A stretch of 64,000 bases of DNA from Euryodendron excelsum (taxonomy: Eukaryota; Streptophyta; Magnoliopsida; Ericales; Pentaphylacaceae), in NCBI GenBank assembly GCA_033060915.1, contig CM065390.1:15925001-15989000 (forward strand). The letters run 5' to 3'. Position 1 is the first letter of the stretch; the number at the start of each line of letters is the position of its first letter. The position numbers and the translations under genes are program-made. Shown here in pieces: positions 1 through 11,365 of the stretch. A model generated the notes under the pieces. The model saw only the letters and a program-made list of their open reading frames with translations. It was not told the origin of the DNA and did not search any database.

Positions 1-115
1 ATATAACGATGTGCAAGCATTGCCATGTAATTTCTTGAAGACCATAAGGATCCTTCATATAAAAAGCTGAAAAGAAATCTGAAAAATGAGAACTTGGACT
101 AGCACCAGTAGTTAC

Positions 116-203
116 CAGCTCTTGCAGCATTGACAATGTGCTGAGCTTCTTGTTCTGCAGCTAACAACATCTGTATTCCATTCTGGCCCCTGTTGGCTTC
201 CAT
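116..203 (-). CDS. VHA-G: V-type proton ATPase subunit G, first coding exon (gene runs off left edge)
   Basis: This exon encodes the first 29 residues of subunit G of the vacuolar H+-ATPase, a peripheral-stalk subunit that helps hold the V1 sector to the membrane sector. The ATG is at 203. The peptide begins [20 protein letters not shown] and continues QHIVNAARA, which is the conserved N-terminal helix of plant VHA-G. The exon ends at 116 in phase 1 and is followed by a good donor (GTAACT on the minus strand). The remaining coding exons lie beyond position 1 of the window. A splice acceptor (TTTTTCAG) sits just five bases upstream of the ATG, so the start is preceded by a leader intron. Identification is secure from the sequence; only the isoform number is unknown. 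Confidence 0.94.
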
Positions 204-550
204 ACTTGCTGAAAAATACTAAAGCAGCTACACAGAAATTTTAGATGTTATTGGTGACATAAAAATGAAGCCTTAGAATGAAGAAACAAGATGCCTTCTG
301 CATCCACATAATCATGAGAGTTGCTCTACACAACAATAACAATCAAGCTTCAATGATGTAAAATGACATCAGCCTAAAGATGACATTCCAGTTTGTAACG
401 TTTTCAAAATTTCAATGATTGAAAAGAGATGAGATATTACCATGCAGGCCAATTGTTTGGGTGTATATATCCAAAACATATTTGCCTCTCCATGAAGGAC
501 CTCATATGGAGTAGACTTTTTCTAGATAAATAGAATAGAATGTGTTATAC

Positions 551-1228
551 TAAGAAACACGGACACGGGCACGAGTGTCGGACACGATACGTGTCGGACA
601 TACCGACACGACAATTTTCAAAAAATACTGGACGCGACATGACAGGGACACGACAAAAAACTATATTTTTATATTCCTTATATGTTATACATATAAATAT
701 TATACAAAAGAAGTGAAAAATATAGAAGATTACACGAATCAAAAATCAAAAAAGAACACATTTCACTACTTAATCGGCAACAAATTCATTATTAGTCAAT
801 TATATTCCATAAAAAATATAAAGTAAACAAACACATTAACAACAAAAAAATTTATTCTATCAATACACAATACTATAAAATCATAAACTACCAAAAATAT
901 TAAAATATCATTACACTTAATCAACTATCCATCATCATAGCATACTTGTTTTTCTTCTTCTTTTTATTTTTTTTTTCCTTGTTCTTTGAACTAACAATTA
1001 GTTTCAAAATTTGTAGTCGAGGCCCCGCATCTCCCTAAATTGTCCAAAACGAAACACGCGTGTCCAAGCCGTGTCCGTGGAGTGTCCAATGTAAAAATAA
1101 ATAAATAAATAATTGGACACGTAAAATGGAGTGTCTGACACGTGTCTGACGAGTGTCTCATGCGTGTCGGTGTCCAACAAGTGTCCAATACGGGTACGGC
1201 TCCTCCAACGGAGTGTCCGTGCTTCCTA
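551..1228. mobile_element. Non-autonomous MULE-like element with GGACACG-rich inverted ends
   Basis: The left end reads TAAGAAACACGGACAC. The right end, read on the opposite strand, is TAGGAAGCACGGACAC. Both ends continue into about 100 bases dense in GGACACG and GTGTC motifs. The flanks (GTGTTATAC at 542-550 and GGTATTATAC at 1229-1238) look like an imperfect 9-bp target duplication, which would suit a Mutator-like element. The interior is AT-rich and has no plausible protein. A second member lies at 16566-17146 and a fragment near 59484. Class assignment is inference. Confidence 0.6.
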
Positions 1229-1645
1229 GGTATTATACATGTTAATGTCTTGTTCAATATTTATATACAACTAGGCAAAGATTGAATGCAATACATGATA
1301 ATGGAATGTCAAGGATGCCTGCAGAAACTACTCTAGGATTATCTAAACTAATAGATTTTTGCATAAGGGGAATAAGGAAAGCTTGCCAAACCCAAATTTG
1401 ATTACACTTTCCAGCAAGATTTCGAGAAAGTATTGTGGTAACTTTGAGAGCAACGTGAACACAGCACTTCAGGCATAAGGGGAACCTTGAAGCAATTTTT
1501 CTAGCAAAGCTGTTGCTTACACTTTCCCTTCTCCTTTCTTTTTTTTTTATTTTTAAAATTTCTGCTTCCTGTTCACCAAATACTGTACCATGCTTTTTAG
1601 ACCCTTGCAAGAAATAAGCTGGCCCAATTTGCATATTCTCAGACC

Positions 1646-2325
1646 CAAGGGCGGATCTATGAAGGGACCAATGGGGGCGGCTGCCCCCACTGAATTGGCA
1701 ATTTCCAATTTTTTTTAAAAAAATTTGTGTATTTATTTGATCCTAGGTTGTAAATGTATATTTTGCCTCCACCGAAAATACTAACACCTATATTTACCCC
1801 CTCTGAATTTACTACCACCTACATTTGTCCGCACTGAATATCACTAAACCTATAGCAATATATATATCATTAACCCTTCATTATCTGGCCAAATAAATAA
1901 CATAATCTTAATTCCTAACCTTCTATTCTAATATTAAATTAAAATGCTCTTACTAATTTTAATATTTCATTTATCTAACTACAATCTACTACTATTTTAA
2001 ATGGTCAAAAAAAGACCCAAATCTAAAAACTTTTTGTATCCATCCACCCTTTTAATTGTATATATAGACGGTTGGTCACCTAAATCTCCAAACCCCTTCT
2101 CAGAATTTCTAACTGCAGCTAGCCAAATCTAAATTAAAGTTTTACATAGTGGTATAATTTTTTGTTTACAACTTTTGAACAGAGGCGGTACCCCCTTTTT
2201 CTGGCGTCTTTAACATAATTACCTCTTTATTTATCAAAAAAAATATATTTTCAATTAAGAAACAATTTGTGTACGATTCTGTATAAGTTTCGCCCCCGCT
2301 GAACAAAATCCTAGATCCGCCCCTA
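1646..2325. mobile_element. Non-autonomous hAT-like element with GGGCGGATCTA inverted ends
   Basis: The ends are inverted repeats: CAAGGGCGGATCTATGAAG on the left and TAGGGGCGGATCTAGGATT on the right (opposite strand). They are flanked by CTCAGACC (1638-1645) and CTCAGATC (2326-2333), a 7-of-8 match that fits the 8-bp target duplication of hAT elements. No transposase reading frame is present. A related copy lies at 35405-35949 and a fragment near 36580. It sits inside the V-ATPase G leader intron. Confidence 0.7.
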
Positions 2326-3960
2326 CTCAGATCTATCATATCAAGTGACCAAAACAAAAATAGGTTTGATACAGAGAAAGCAAAACAAACCATGAAACAT
2401 TATGAAAAGGTGTAATTGATTGCAACCTATTGAAAAGCTGAGGATTGTCACAAAATTATCAATAACTGCTATCTATTTAGGCTAGAAATTAGCCACAAGA
2501 AATTGGACTCACAAAATGTAGGGGGATGATTTGAAAATGAAACACATCCACAATGGCTTAGCATCTGATACAACAATGAACCAATATAACAGGCAGAGAC
2601 AGATTGATAGTCCCGGGATGAGTTTTTATCATTGAAAGCATGTACCTCATGCTTTTGCTTGCTGTGCCCCAAAATCAGACTTGTATATTTTATCCTAGAA
2701 AACAGCCTGCTATGCAAATGGATGTGCAGAAGGACATTTCAAGTCTATTATATAGTTGAACGGTAAAACATCTCTCAACACGATATATTAGACACCACCA
2801 AATTATTTTTTTTCCTGTTATTTGGATTTTTTAAAATTTAAAATAGTTATTGTTTCCAGAATAAGAATTGAAACGGCCTTGTTAGCATTGCAGAAGCATA
2901 AAATTCACCTTTGACTAACAAGCAAAGAAAACCCAAAAAGAAACAATAATAATGGAAGAAATCCAACCCCTCCCCCACCCCCACTGTCTAAATAACACAG
3001 AACTTGAGATTAAAGACAAACAAATCTTTTATAGCACCAGCGATCACAAGAGTGCAGATTTTTGTGGAACCCACAAAAAACCAATGCACATTCCAACCCC
3101 CAAAATAGTAGAAAGCACAGATTAAATGAAATGTCCCAAATTAGACAAAAGTATGGATTAATTTAAAACCACTAACATTAAAAAAAATGAAACACACAAA
3201 GGAAATCCAAAACAAGAGCCCCAAAATGAATGACCTAACTCCTCAAACAGATCTACATTTAACCAGGATTGAGGCCATTTTAACACCTAAGAATCCACAC
3301 AATTCGAGTTATAAACCTCAGTTTCAGGACTCCGGTCACTCCCCATCAGACAACCATTACCCGACCCGAAGGCACCCATGCTTATTCAACAATTCACCTC
3401 CTCACTGAACACCACCATATACATGATCATCAATGAATTACCGGTCAAAAACGTATTTACCTTAAACGTAAGTAAATTCCCCATGTTTAACCACTAAACC
3501 ATCAAATCTGGGTAGAAATAGCAGTACCCATTAATGTTTTACATCGAAACAAAAAAGGGTTATCAATGATTCAAAAATTGTCTGATCAACGACAACTAAG
3601 TCTTTTGGTTTGTCATTGATTCGTATCACCGATAATAACGCAAAAGATCAGGTAACTAAGAAAATTAGCAAAATTAAACTACCATAAGAAAGTAAAATCA
3701 GTGTTGGAGCAGATCAAGAAAAGTTCAATGACCGTTTACTCAAGAAGATCTAATCTATGAACTAATAGTTAATATGAATCTGACCCATGCATACATTAGA
3801 TCAGAAACAGAGACAAATATTTGAGAGAAGAGAAGAGAAGAGAAGAGACATGGAAACTTCTGGATTAGAGAGAAACGTACCTACGGAAGCGGAGTTCGGA
3901 CAAGGAATCAACTGGAATTGAGGAGTCGCGTTTTGATTGATGAGTTTGGACTCGTATTTA

Positions 3961-6900
3961 ACTGTTGTATAATTGCAAAGCCCGTAGTGACAAATTTGCC
4001 CCTAGTGTTTTTTCAAATAGACACATGGGGGCCAAATTTATTTATCCTTTCATCTCTTTTTTTAAAATAACAAATAAAAAATTAAGCTGAATGCTTAAAC
4101 AATTGTGAAAACTAAGAGGAAGAAAGAATAACAAGAAGACAAACTTTATTACCTAAACACATATACATAAATGGATACATAAATCTATAATAAGAAAGAA
4201 TAGTACGAATACTTACGTGATACAATAGCGTCTAATCTCAAGTTCAAGATATTTAGATTTGTGTGTGGACTAAGAATTAAGTGATGAAAAAAAAAACGAA
4301 AAGAAAAAAATAAGAAAAAATAGAATAAAAATACAATTTCATTTTATTGTCTTCTTTCTCACTTTTTCTTTTACTTTTATTTTTTTATTGATAAATTCGA
4401 ATTCCAAACACAGCGTAAGGTAGCACACGTTATTATTTAGTATATTGATTTGAAATAAAATTGATATTATTTTGTTAAACGTAAGATACCTATATTGCTG
4501 TGATAGCAAAAATAAGAGAAAGAATAGGACTTAAAGTAATTTGAATGCTCAATTACCAAAATTAAAAAAAAAGAAGAAGAAGAAGAAAACAAAACAAATT
4601 AAGACAATAAGTCACCAGCAGTCAAAAATAGCCCTTCTACCTATTAAAGCATAAATAAAAGCATGAAATCCAAATGGGTCGTAAAATTTGTATTTAATCA
4701 AAATGCCTTTACAATTTCGGTTATTATCACCAAATCCACCCAAAAAAAAAAAAAAAATGGGAAGGAAGAAAGAAAGAAAAGGAAAATTGTAAGATCAATT
4801 TATGTTTTTCTACAAAAAGCCTAAGAAAGTAAGATGAGTTATTTTCTTCTAGTTTATTTTACTTGTTTCATTTTTTTTTTCCTTTTGGGTCTTAAATAAG
4901 TGCTTTTTAATGTTTAAAATGAGTTATATTACATTTTAACTTTTAGGTGAATTACTTATCCTTGAAGTGTTATGGAATGAAAATACTTTTGATAGGAAGG
5001 GGGCTTAGTCCTGTGATAGTGGCTTCCCCACTCAAACTTGTAATCTTGAGTTTCAGTCACCTCTTTTAACTCTCTAATGTATTGATGTAGCCAATGTTTC
5101 CTATTTACTTCGATAGTCTCTTCCAACTGATGCCACTATTTATTTGTGTAAAAGATCTAGAACAAAAATACACGGGCAGCACCCCTACACTCTCTCTGTG
5201 GCTTGTGCGACTAAAAAGAGCAATATTTCCGAGGCCAAGCTACTATTGGTATAATTTTTAGGCTCATCTGATAAGGCTTTTGGACTTGGCTTTTTTTTTT
5301 AACTTATAAGTAAAAAAAAAAATTTGGATTTTTTTGCTTTTTGTTTTTTGTTTTTTAATTTTTACTTTTTTACTGATCTTTAATTTATAAAATAAAAAAA
5401 ATTAATTTTTTAACTTATAAGCTAAAAATTTAAAATAAACTCCACCAAACAACCCCCAATCTCAATCATGATAGACGGAAGCTTAAAAAAAGATGGAGTT
5501 GCCGAAACTGACTTCTTGGTTATGCCATCTATACTTCTATAGGGAAAACAATAGTTAATGAAAAGGCAGAAACCCAAATGTTCTACGTTGTAGTGTCCAA
5601 AACCAAAAAGAAAATTCCAAGCTAAGGCGAATCCGGCCCGCCCCTGTCGGCTAAGTTGGCTTCATCGACTGAAACTTATATTGTATCCATTAAAACCCCA
5701 CATATATCTTTTTTTTTGTTTTTTTTATTGTGATAGGATGTTTGGATCTGTTTGTGTATGTCTCGACTAATTTTCGGGTCTGTATAATCTCTCTGCTCTA
5801 CACAAATCAATTAATTATCAAATTAAAAATTTTAAAAAAGGCCTTAATAAATTAATAGCATTTAAGAGGTTTTGAATCCTTTATAGTTAAGCCTTAACCA
5901 CCCAATCAACCCCTTAGGATTAAGCCACACATACATCATCCAACGAGTTTGTCTGGTTAAGTATCGTTTCTGAGTTCACCTGGTGTAGGTTTCTTCAATT
6001 GGTAAAGTGTTTCGGTCTCAAATAAATGGTTTACTTGTTCGTAAATTTAAGTTTTTTAATTGTTAATTAATCTCTCTCTTTTTTTATACTGTACTTTGTT
6101 AGTTTTTGTAACTTTTTTTTTTTCATTAATTCCATGTTTGGAATATGAATTTATCAAGGTATTTGTTCTCTTTTCCCTTATCTTTTTTTTTTTCTTTTTC
6201 TTTTTTATTACCAAATCTTTAATTCAAACACAACATAAATAAAATGAAGTTCTTACCCTTTCTAAAAAAAATTGTTTGTTGGCAACATGCAACCTTAGTT
6301 TTTTTTTTTTTTGAAAAAGGTAAATCTCCTGTAACTTATTAAACGGGAAGTAGAGGTTATAGCTATAAACAACACACACTCAATTCTCATCATGTAAGAA
6401 CCAATTCAACATGACCCGGGCTCTAAAGTCCCAGCTGCCTTACCCAAAGACCGAAGAACATGTAGCAGGCCGGGAAATGGGTTTTTTTCTTTAAGTCAAA
6501 CCCCACGCAAGAAGTTAAATGAAAAGCAAATGTTGAGGCTATAAATAAAACGCACACCCCATGCATGCAACCTTAGTTGGGTACTTCAAAAAAATCAAAG
6601 AAAAAAACCATCAAATAGGCCTCTTTTCAGTAAATTAACTTCGTGAGGCTTGTGGCTTACAAGAGGAGCCCAAGGAGCACTGCTGGTTCTCTTACCTGCG
6701 TTTACAACAGCAACTCAGTTGTAACTCCCTATGATTACATGGCAGCTTTTGACTTGTTTACTTGTTTTTTTGTTCGGTAAAAAATAAAAAATCAAAAGTA
6801 CCCTTTAAAGGCCATTTAAAAAAAAAGTTCAAATTATGGTAGAATAAAGCTAGATAAAACCTGGAAAAAAAAAACCTTCTAAAAAGCTGATCCAAACGAA

Positions 6901-7539
6901 GACTTTGCCTTGAGCATTTCATGGCAACTCTGCTGGAAGTTACCTCAAATGTAATGGGTTTTCTCTAATGGCTTCCGATGGGCCTCTTTAGCCTACTGAA
7001 ACCCTAGGAAGACAGTGTTGACTGCTGAGCCCATGACCGTAAGAGGTCCACAATACAGTTCGTGTCCAAGTTGTTGGCCCACTTAACCTAAGTTTCTCGA
7101 TGGGCTGGGTGTTTCTAATGTGGGTCTTTTGGCCCACTATTAAAAAAAAAAGCATTAAAAGCTAGTAATTTCAAACATCACCACATTACAAATTGGCTTA
7201 ATGAAAAAGTATAACTAATGGGATTTAGATTACCTCCATTCCAACCATGAAATGGATAATTTCATTACATTGATAAAGGAGTTGACACTTCAACTAAAAT
7301 AAAGTGAAGGGATCATATGACTAAATTTAAAATTTACTTTAAAATAAACGAGTTTGTGATTACATATAAGGAAATAAATTCTAATGTAAAATGATTTAAT
7401 TTTGATAACACATTTAATATGGTCTTATTTAGTTCATTGATTGATGGAATGGAGAGAATTCTAATATTAACTGATGATTCTAGTTGCTGTTTTAACTCTT
7501 CGCATATACTTCTTTACATAGAATATTTCATATATATGG
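3961..7539. other. AT-rich intergenic DNA
   Basis: I see no protein-coding gene here. The stretch holds the presumed V-ATPase G promoter near 3960-4100, long A and T runs, and a MITE-like sequence at 4256-4418. A segment near 4990-5140 has a weak tRNA-like promoter look (CTTGAGTTTCAGTCAC resembles a B box) but not enough for a SINE call. Confidence 0.5.
4256..4418. mobile_element. MITE-like element, family 2 (ends TTCGAATTCCAAACACAGC)
   Basis: The right end carries the motif ATAAATTCGAATTCCAAACACAGC in pieces, and the left end a degraded inverted counterpart (TTTGTGTGTGGACTAAGAA). The interior is A-rich then T-rich. Similar structures occur near 16710, 25408, 56107 and 61745, so it is a dispersed family rather than chance. 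Confidence 0.45.
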
Positions 7540-7893
7540 TAGAGGTGAACATTGATTGAGTCGGACTGAGTTCAAGTTGGGCTTACACTAAAAAAATTTT
7601 CATTGGACCTGCAACTAAATTTCAAGTCTGTTCATAATAAAAACTAGATTCTCAAATCCACGCATCTAACCTAAAAAAATTATAATTAATGTTTTTCCCT
7701 AAAAAAATATTAAATAATATAAAATCTAAATATATAGTTATATTAAAATAAAAAATTTATTTTATATATATATATTTTTTGGGCTGGACAGAGCTTCAAA
7801 CATAATTCCTAAGCATGTCTATTAATGAAGTCGGGCCTAAAAAAATTCAATTGGTCAGATTTGGGCGGGCCATCGAGCCCTTGATCACCCCTA
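7540..7893. mobile_element. 354-bp non-autonomous hAT-type element with perfect 8-bp target duplication
   Basis: The ends are TAGAGGTGAAC on the left and TAGGGGTGATC on the right (opposite strand). They are flanked by ATATATGG at 7532-7539 and again at 7894-7901, an exact 8-bp duplication. The interior has no coding capacity. A longer relative of the same family lies at 27194-28726; it shares the terminal motifs and internal blocks such as TTCATTGGA and TCTCAAATCCA. Confidence 0.8.
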
Positions 7894-8213
7894 ATATATG
7901 GTAAAAAAACAAGTATTACTAGGAATTTACTGATGCAAATGCTATTGAAACATGATTTAATCCTCACATGAACATGGTAACAGGTGGAGTAAAAAAAAAA
8001 TTGGAAAGATAACAAATAGAAAATGATGAATCATGGTAATTGGTAATAACATAAAAATGAAAAAGAATAACATTTATTGAGGGTCTCCTATCTCATAAGA
8101 TTAGGAGTTTGATAATTGATACCCCGTGCCGAAAAAGAAAAAACGAAAAAAAAAAAAACCCTCAATTCTGCAAAATTCAAACTATGTCGGTAGGGGAAAA
8201 AAAAAGAAAAGCC

Positions 8214-8616
8214 TCACAGGGAGGGTCTCCTGGCTGCAGAACCAAATCTTGCTCGCCGGATGTTATACCGGCGTTTCTTGTACACCATTCCTCCGAACCC
8301 TACTGCTCCGGCAGCTGCAAAAACTCCGATCACAATCCCAGCCTTCTGTCCACCACTCAGGCCGTCCTTTGAACCTGTTGGTTCCGGCGGTGGCAACACT
8401 GCAGGCGGTGGTGGTGGTGGCGGTGGTGATGGTGGTGGTGGAGAAAGAGGTGCACGCTTAGGCTGCGCAGGTGGGTGGCGGTGGTGATGGTGGTGGTGGA
8501 GAAAGAGGTGCACGCTTAGGTCCACCTGCAGGAGGATCTGCACAGAATGTGAAGTCTTCAAAGACAAAAAGCAGTAGTAAAAGAAGGAAGAATCGCCATC
8601 TAACTAGTAGTGCCAT
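8214..8616 (-). pseudogene. Small proline-rich (HRGP-like) type I membrane protein gene, frameshifted
   Basis: The ATG at 8616 opens a clear signal peptide (MALLVRWRFFLLLLLLFVF), then a mature start near CADPPAGG and a proline-rich stretch with KRAPLSPPPPS. In the following frame the protein continues with more prolines, a linker (EPTGSKDGLSGGQK), one membrane segment (AGIVIGVFAAAGAVGFGG) and a basic tail ending RRPSL at a TGA at 8214-8216. The two halves are out of register because a 58-bp unit is tandemly duplicated (8402-8459 and 8460-8517). As read, translation stops at 8458-8460, before the membrane segment. The layout resembles small plant hydroxyproline-rich glycoprotein family proteins, whose function is unknown. 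I found no GT-AG intron that repairs the frame. It could be a real lesion, a polymorphism or an assembly error. Confidence 0.72.
8402..8517. repeat. 58-bp tandem duplication inside the proline-rich gene
   Basis: Two copies of a 58-bp unit (8402-8459, 8460-8517) share the GGTGCACGCTTAGG-type segment and the GGTGGTGATGG run. Because 58 is not a multiple of three, the duplication shifts the reading frame of the gene. The proline codon run itself is slippage-prone. Confidence 0.85.
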
Positions 8617-8702
8617 GACCCAACAACGAGCTATCAATCGATTAAGCCTCTGGGAGCTTAGCCCACTTGAAAACAATTTCAATCTTCTTGCAAATTTTTG
8701 CC

Positions 8703-8709
8703 TATATAA
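8703..8709 (-). promoter_or_regulatory. Candidate TATA box of the proline-rich gene
   Basis: The minus strand reads CTTATATAGG about 90 bases upstream of the ATG at 8616, a usual distance for a plant TATA box with a short leader. The call is by position and motif only. Confidence 0.35.
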
Positions 8710-8924
8710 GAAAGTTTGAACGTAAAGTATGTTGTTTTTAGTGGAGAGAATGTAGTGAAAGAGTTGTACATTGAGGGAGATGACAAAGAATTTATATAGG
8801 GAATAAGATCGATAGAAGCAATGGCATGAACGAGAAAGAGGAGAGATACATACTATTATTATATAATCTGTAAATGCTCCATTTCGATGAGATTTGTTGT
8901 TTTAAAGTTGGAAAATCCGTCATA

Positions 8925-8957
8925 TAGAGAGAGCGAGAGGGAGAGAGAGAGAGAGCA
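8925..8957. repeat. GA-rich microsatellite
   Basis: This is a GAGAGA run with single interruptions, upstream of the proline-rich gene. GA/CT runs are common near plant promoters. Confidence 0.8.
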
Positions 8958-9129
8958 CCTATAGGAATTACCGACACCGGAGAAATACATGTCACGTAGA
9001 AGACAACAACAAAGAATTGCCTGTTCAAAGTAATTTAGCTTTTCATTCTCTTACATTATATTTGCGATGTTTTGGTTGACATTTGGAGCTCAAGCAACAA
9101 ATTGCAATTTTCCTTTGGAGATTTTAAAG

Positions 9130-9305
9130 TAATACTATACAAATAAAAAAGTCATAAAATTTTTATACAAAATAATATATTTTTAATAAGAACTTTTCAC
9201 TTTAAAACAAATACTCACCATAATAATTTTTAATTATAAAACAGTTACTGCTATATCATTTTATATATAAATTTTGTATGAATTTTTTCTGTAAGAATAG
9301 TATTT
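9130..9305. mobile_element. MITE, family 1 (ends with AATACTATAC and ATACAAAAT motifs)
   Basis: The left arm (TAATACTATAC, then TTTTTATACAAAAT) is mirrored by the right arm (AATTTTGTATGAATTTTT, then AGAATAGTATT). The middle includes the family hallmark CACTTTAAAACAAA. Similar elements with the same order of motifs occur at 18668-18838, 30570-30776, 31604-31765 and 33118-33291. Confidence 0.6.
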
Positions 9306-9469
9306 TTTGAGATGTTAACTGAATTTTTAAACAAAAAGATTTTCACTTGTAGTGATATGAGGTGGAAGTTGTATTTTTAAAATTATGAAAAAAAATATGA
9401 AATTTCGTTTTTGTGGCATTTTGCTTTCAATTATATTTGTTTAACTGGACGAGTTATTAGCTCATGACA

Positions 9470-9565
9470 AATGCTAGCGCTTCAGGCGTACACTTAACAC
9501 TGGCATTTTATCTGAGCCCCATCAACAATATAGCTGAAGCATCGGGTGCACCTAAAACTAGCATT
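9470..9565. repeat. Short hairpin element with AATGCTAG ends
   Basis: The sequence starts AATGCTAGCGCTTCAGG and ends CTAGCATT. The interior also contains a second CTTCAG/CTGAAG pair, so it can fold into a stem. It is probably a small MITE. No coding capacity. Confidence 0.5.
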
Positions 9566-10940
9566 GCCCTTAGCTCATTAGTTTGATGGAAACGTTGAAA
9601 AAGAAAGAAGTGAGAGACCTAGTAATAATGTCTTTTTAATTGTTTACAACAAATTTAACAAAAGAGTAACACTATACAAAATCATTTTTTTGGTCCCATT
9701 TTTTCACTTGTAGACACAAGATGTTAGTACTTATGTTAATTATTTGTGTGGAATCTACTCACTTGAACCTCAAATATAGAAAATACAATTAAAAAAAGAC
9801 TTACGTATCAAGAAAGATGAGATGTACGAAGGGTAATGAAAAACTCTCAAAGAATTAAAATAATACAGTTGTAATATAAACAAAATTAAATTACATTGAC
9901 AAAAGTGACACCTATATACATAGCATGCAATACTAACATGTACATGTATAACAAACTTCTAGAATAATGTATTATCAGTATTTTTAAAATTGTGAACTAA
10001 AATAGTGCGTATTTTGATTTAAAAATGAAAGAAACAAGTAGTTTACGCCATTCATGTGAAAATTTTTACAAAAATCTATTTGTGTTGAAGATGCATTCAT
10101 GATTTTTTTTCATAAGATTTCTAATTAAGTCCATTTAGAAGATGAAAACTCAGATATGCAATGTGGGTATGCTTTATCTGGTTCCCCTAGTTAAAACTAC
10201 AAAAAGACAGCTTCGTATCGATTAAGCATCAAATCGGGTCAAAGGAGAAAGCGTTGATCTTTAACCAGTACGTATGATTTCATCTATATTAATGTCAAAT
10301 TTGGTCATACAATCATCATATACTACTACGTAATTTTTATAAGCTATAAGAAGTAGTGGCACACGCAAATGCAAGTTATAATTTATGAAGGATTGGAGTA
10401 AAAGAACAAATAAAAGCATAAATCTTGGAGAGTGTAAAGTGATGAAAAAAACAAAATAAGAAGAAGAATAAGAAAGAAGAAGAAAACCTTGGGCCAGGGT
10501 ACTGATGGTGCATGGTTATTGGTTAACGGCTTTGGGCAGTAGTTTTGATCTCGTTACAAATGCAGAGTCCTCAATGCTTCAGTTTTATCAAACACACGGT
10601 CCCGAATGCTTGAAAAACTGAAGAAAAAAAGAACTGCATCGATGATGGTTTTCAGAAGAGGGTGCAGACTCCAAAATGTTCGGCAAACGGAAGCAGTTAC
10701 AAAGATAGAGATGTGGAGCAGTTGTGCATTTTTTATTCTTCTTTCTTTGCCCTTTCAGTTATTTATTTATTTATTTATTTTTATTCTTTTAGATATAGTA
10801 ATGCCTAAACACAACTAACAAAAACTTGAAGCTTCTATGGAAATTAAAGGAATCAAAGAGGGAGGAACATTCTCCATCCAAACTCTTTGAGTTTTATACT
10901 CCGAAGCCATTTTAGCTAGACAATGAGCAACCTCATTCCC
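9566..10940. other. Intergenic, no gene recognised
   Basis: The stretch is AT-rich. A less AT-rich block near 10490-10720 has an open frame of about 70 codons on the plus strand, but I recognise no family in it. Confidence 0.4.
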
Positions 10941-10941
10941 A

Positions 10942-11095
10942 CTCATTGAAATACGAGAGACACTAAATCTTCTAAAGAACCTTGATAATTCATCAATTGC
11001 TTGGCTGATATGATCAAACTCATTGAAATATGAGAGACACTAAATCTTCTAAAGAACCTTGATAATTCACCAATTGCTTGGCTGATATGATCAAA
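10942..11095. repeat. 77-bp tandem duplication within the RNase H fragment
   Basis: Two nearly identical 77-bp units start CTCATTGAAATA(C/T)GAGAGAC and end ATGATCAAA. The few mismatches suggest it is not a very recent copy or assembly stutter. The unit length is not divisible by three. Confidence 0.85.
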
Positions 11096-11365
11096 CGAAG
11101 ATAACATAGCCCCAAAGTCTCGAATAGTTGTCATCACAGAACTAGAGTCTCCCTCCAACTGGACCTCATGAATACCCAATTTCAAAGCAAATTGGGTGGC
11201 TTTAAAGGCTGCTAATGCATCAATATATGCAACATCCTCCAAATATTGAACCCTCTCTGTCATCCTGGCTAATACTTTTTCTTTGTGATAACAAATGACT
11301 GCACCTATTCTTGTCACCTTCCGCGAATATAGTCCCATCAAAGTTGATTTTAAATACATCCACAT
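10943..11365 (-). pseudogene. RNase H-like fragment of a non-LTR retrotransposon (or host RVT_3-domain remnant)
   Basis: The minus-strand peptide includes AFKATQFALKLGIHEVQLEGDSSSV in two adjoining parts, with the E-x-D-S core, followed by FDHISQAIGELSRFFRRFSV and, after the repeat, ISMSGNEVAHCLAKMA. That order matches the plant RNase H-like (RVT_3) domain, including its final N-x-x-A-x-x-L-A motif. A 77-bp tandem duplication (10942-11018, 11019-11095) throws the end out of frame. No reverse transcriptase is visible upstream. It is therefore a dead fragment. Confidence 0.75.

Larger units (their letters stand above)
204..3960 (-). other. VHA-G: 5' UTR and long leader intron of the V-ATPase G gene
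   Basis: The leader intron appears to run from a donor at 3880 (GTACGT after CCGTAG) to an acceptor at 209, about 3.67 kb. The non-coding first exon is near 3881-3960. Five bases of leader (204-208) are joined to the ATG. Leader introns are common in plant V-ATPase genes. This one is large because it holds two non-autonomous transposons, listed separately. The transcription start is not determined, so the upstream exon edge is approximate. Confidence 0.7.

Noticed and set aside
545..660. GGACAC clusters as a satellite or CRISPR-like array
   Set aside because: Spacing is irregular and the clusters are mirrored at the other end of the element, which fits inverted terminal zones and not an array.
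8126..8719. Plus-strand Gly- and Ser-rich frames over the proline-rich gene
   Set aside because: They are the complement of proline codon runs; the minus frame has a signal peptide and a membrane segment.
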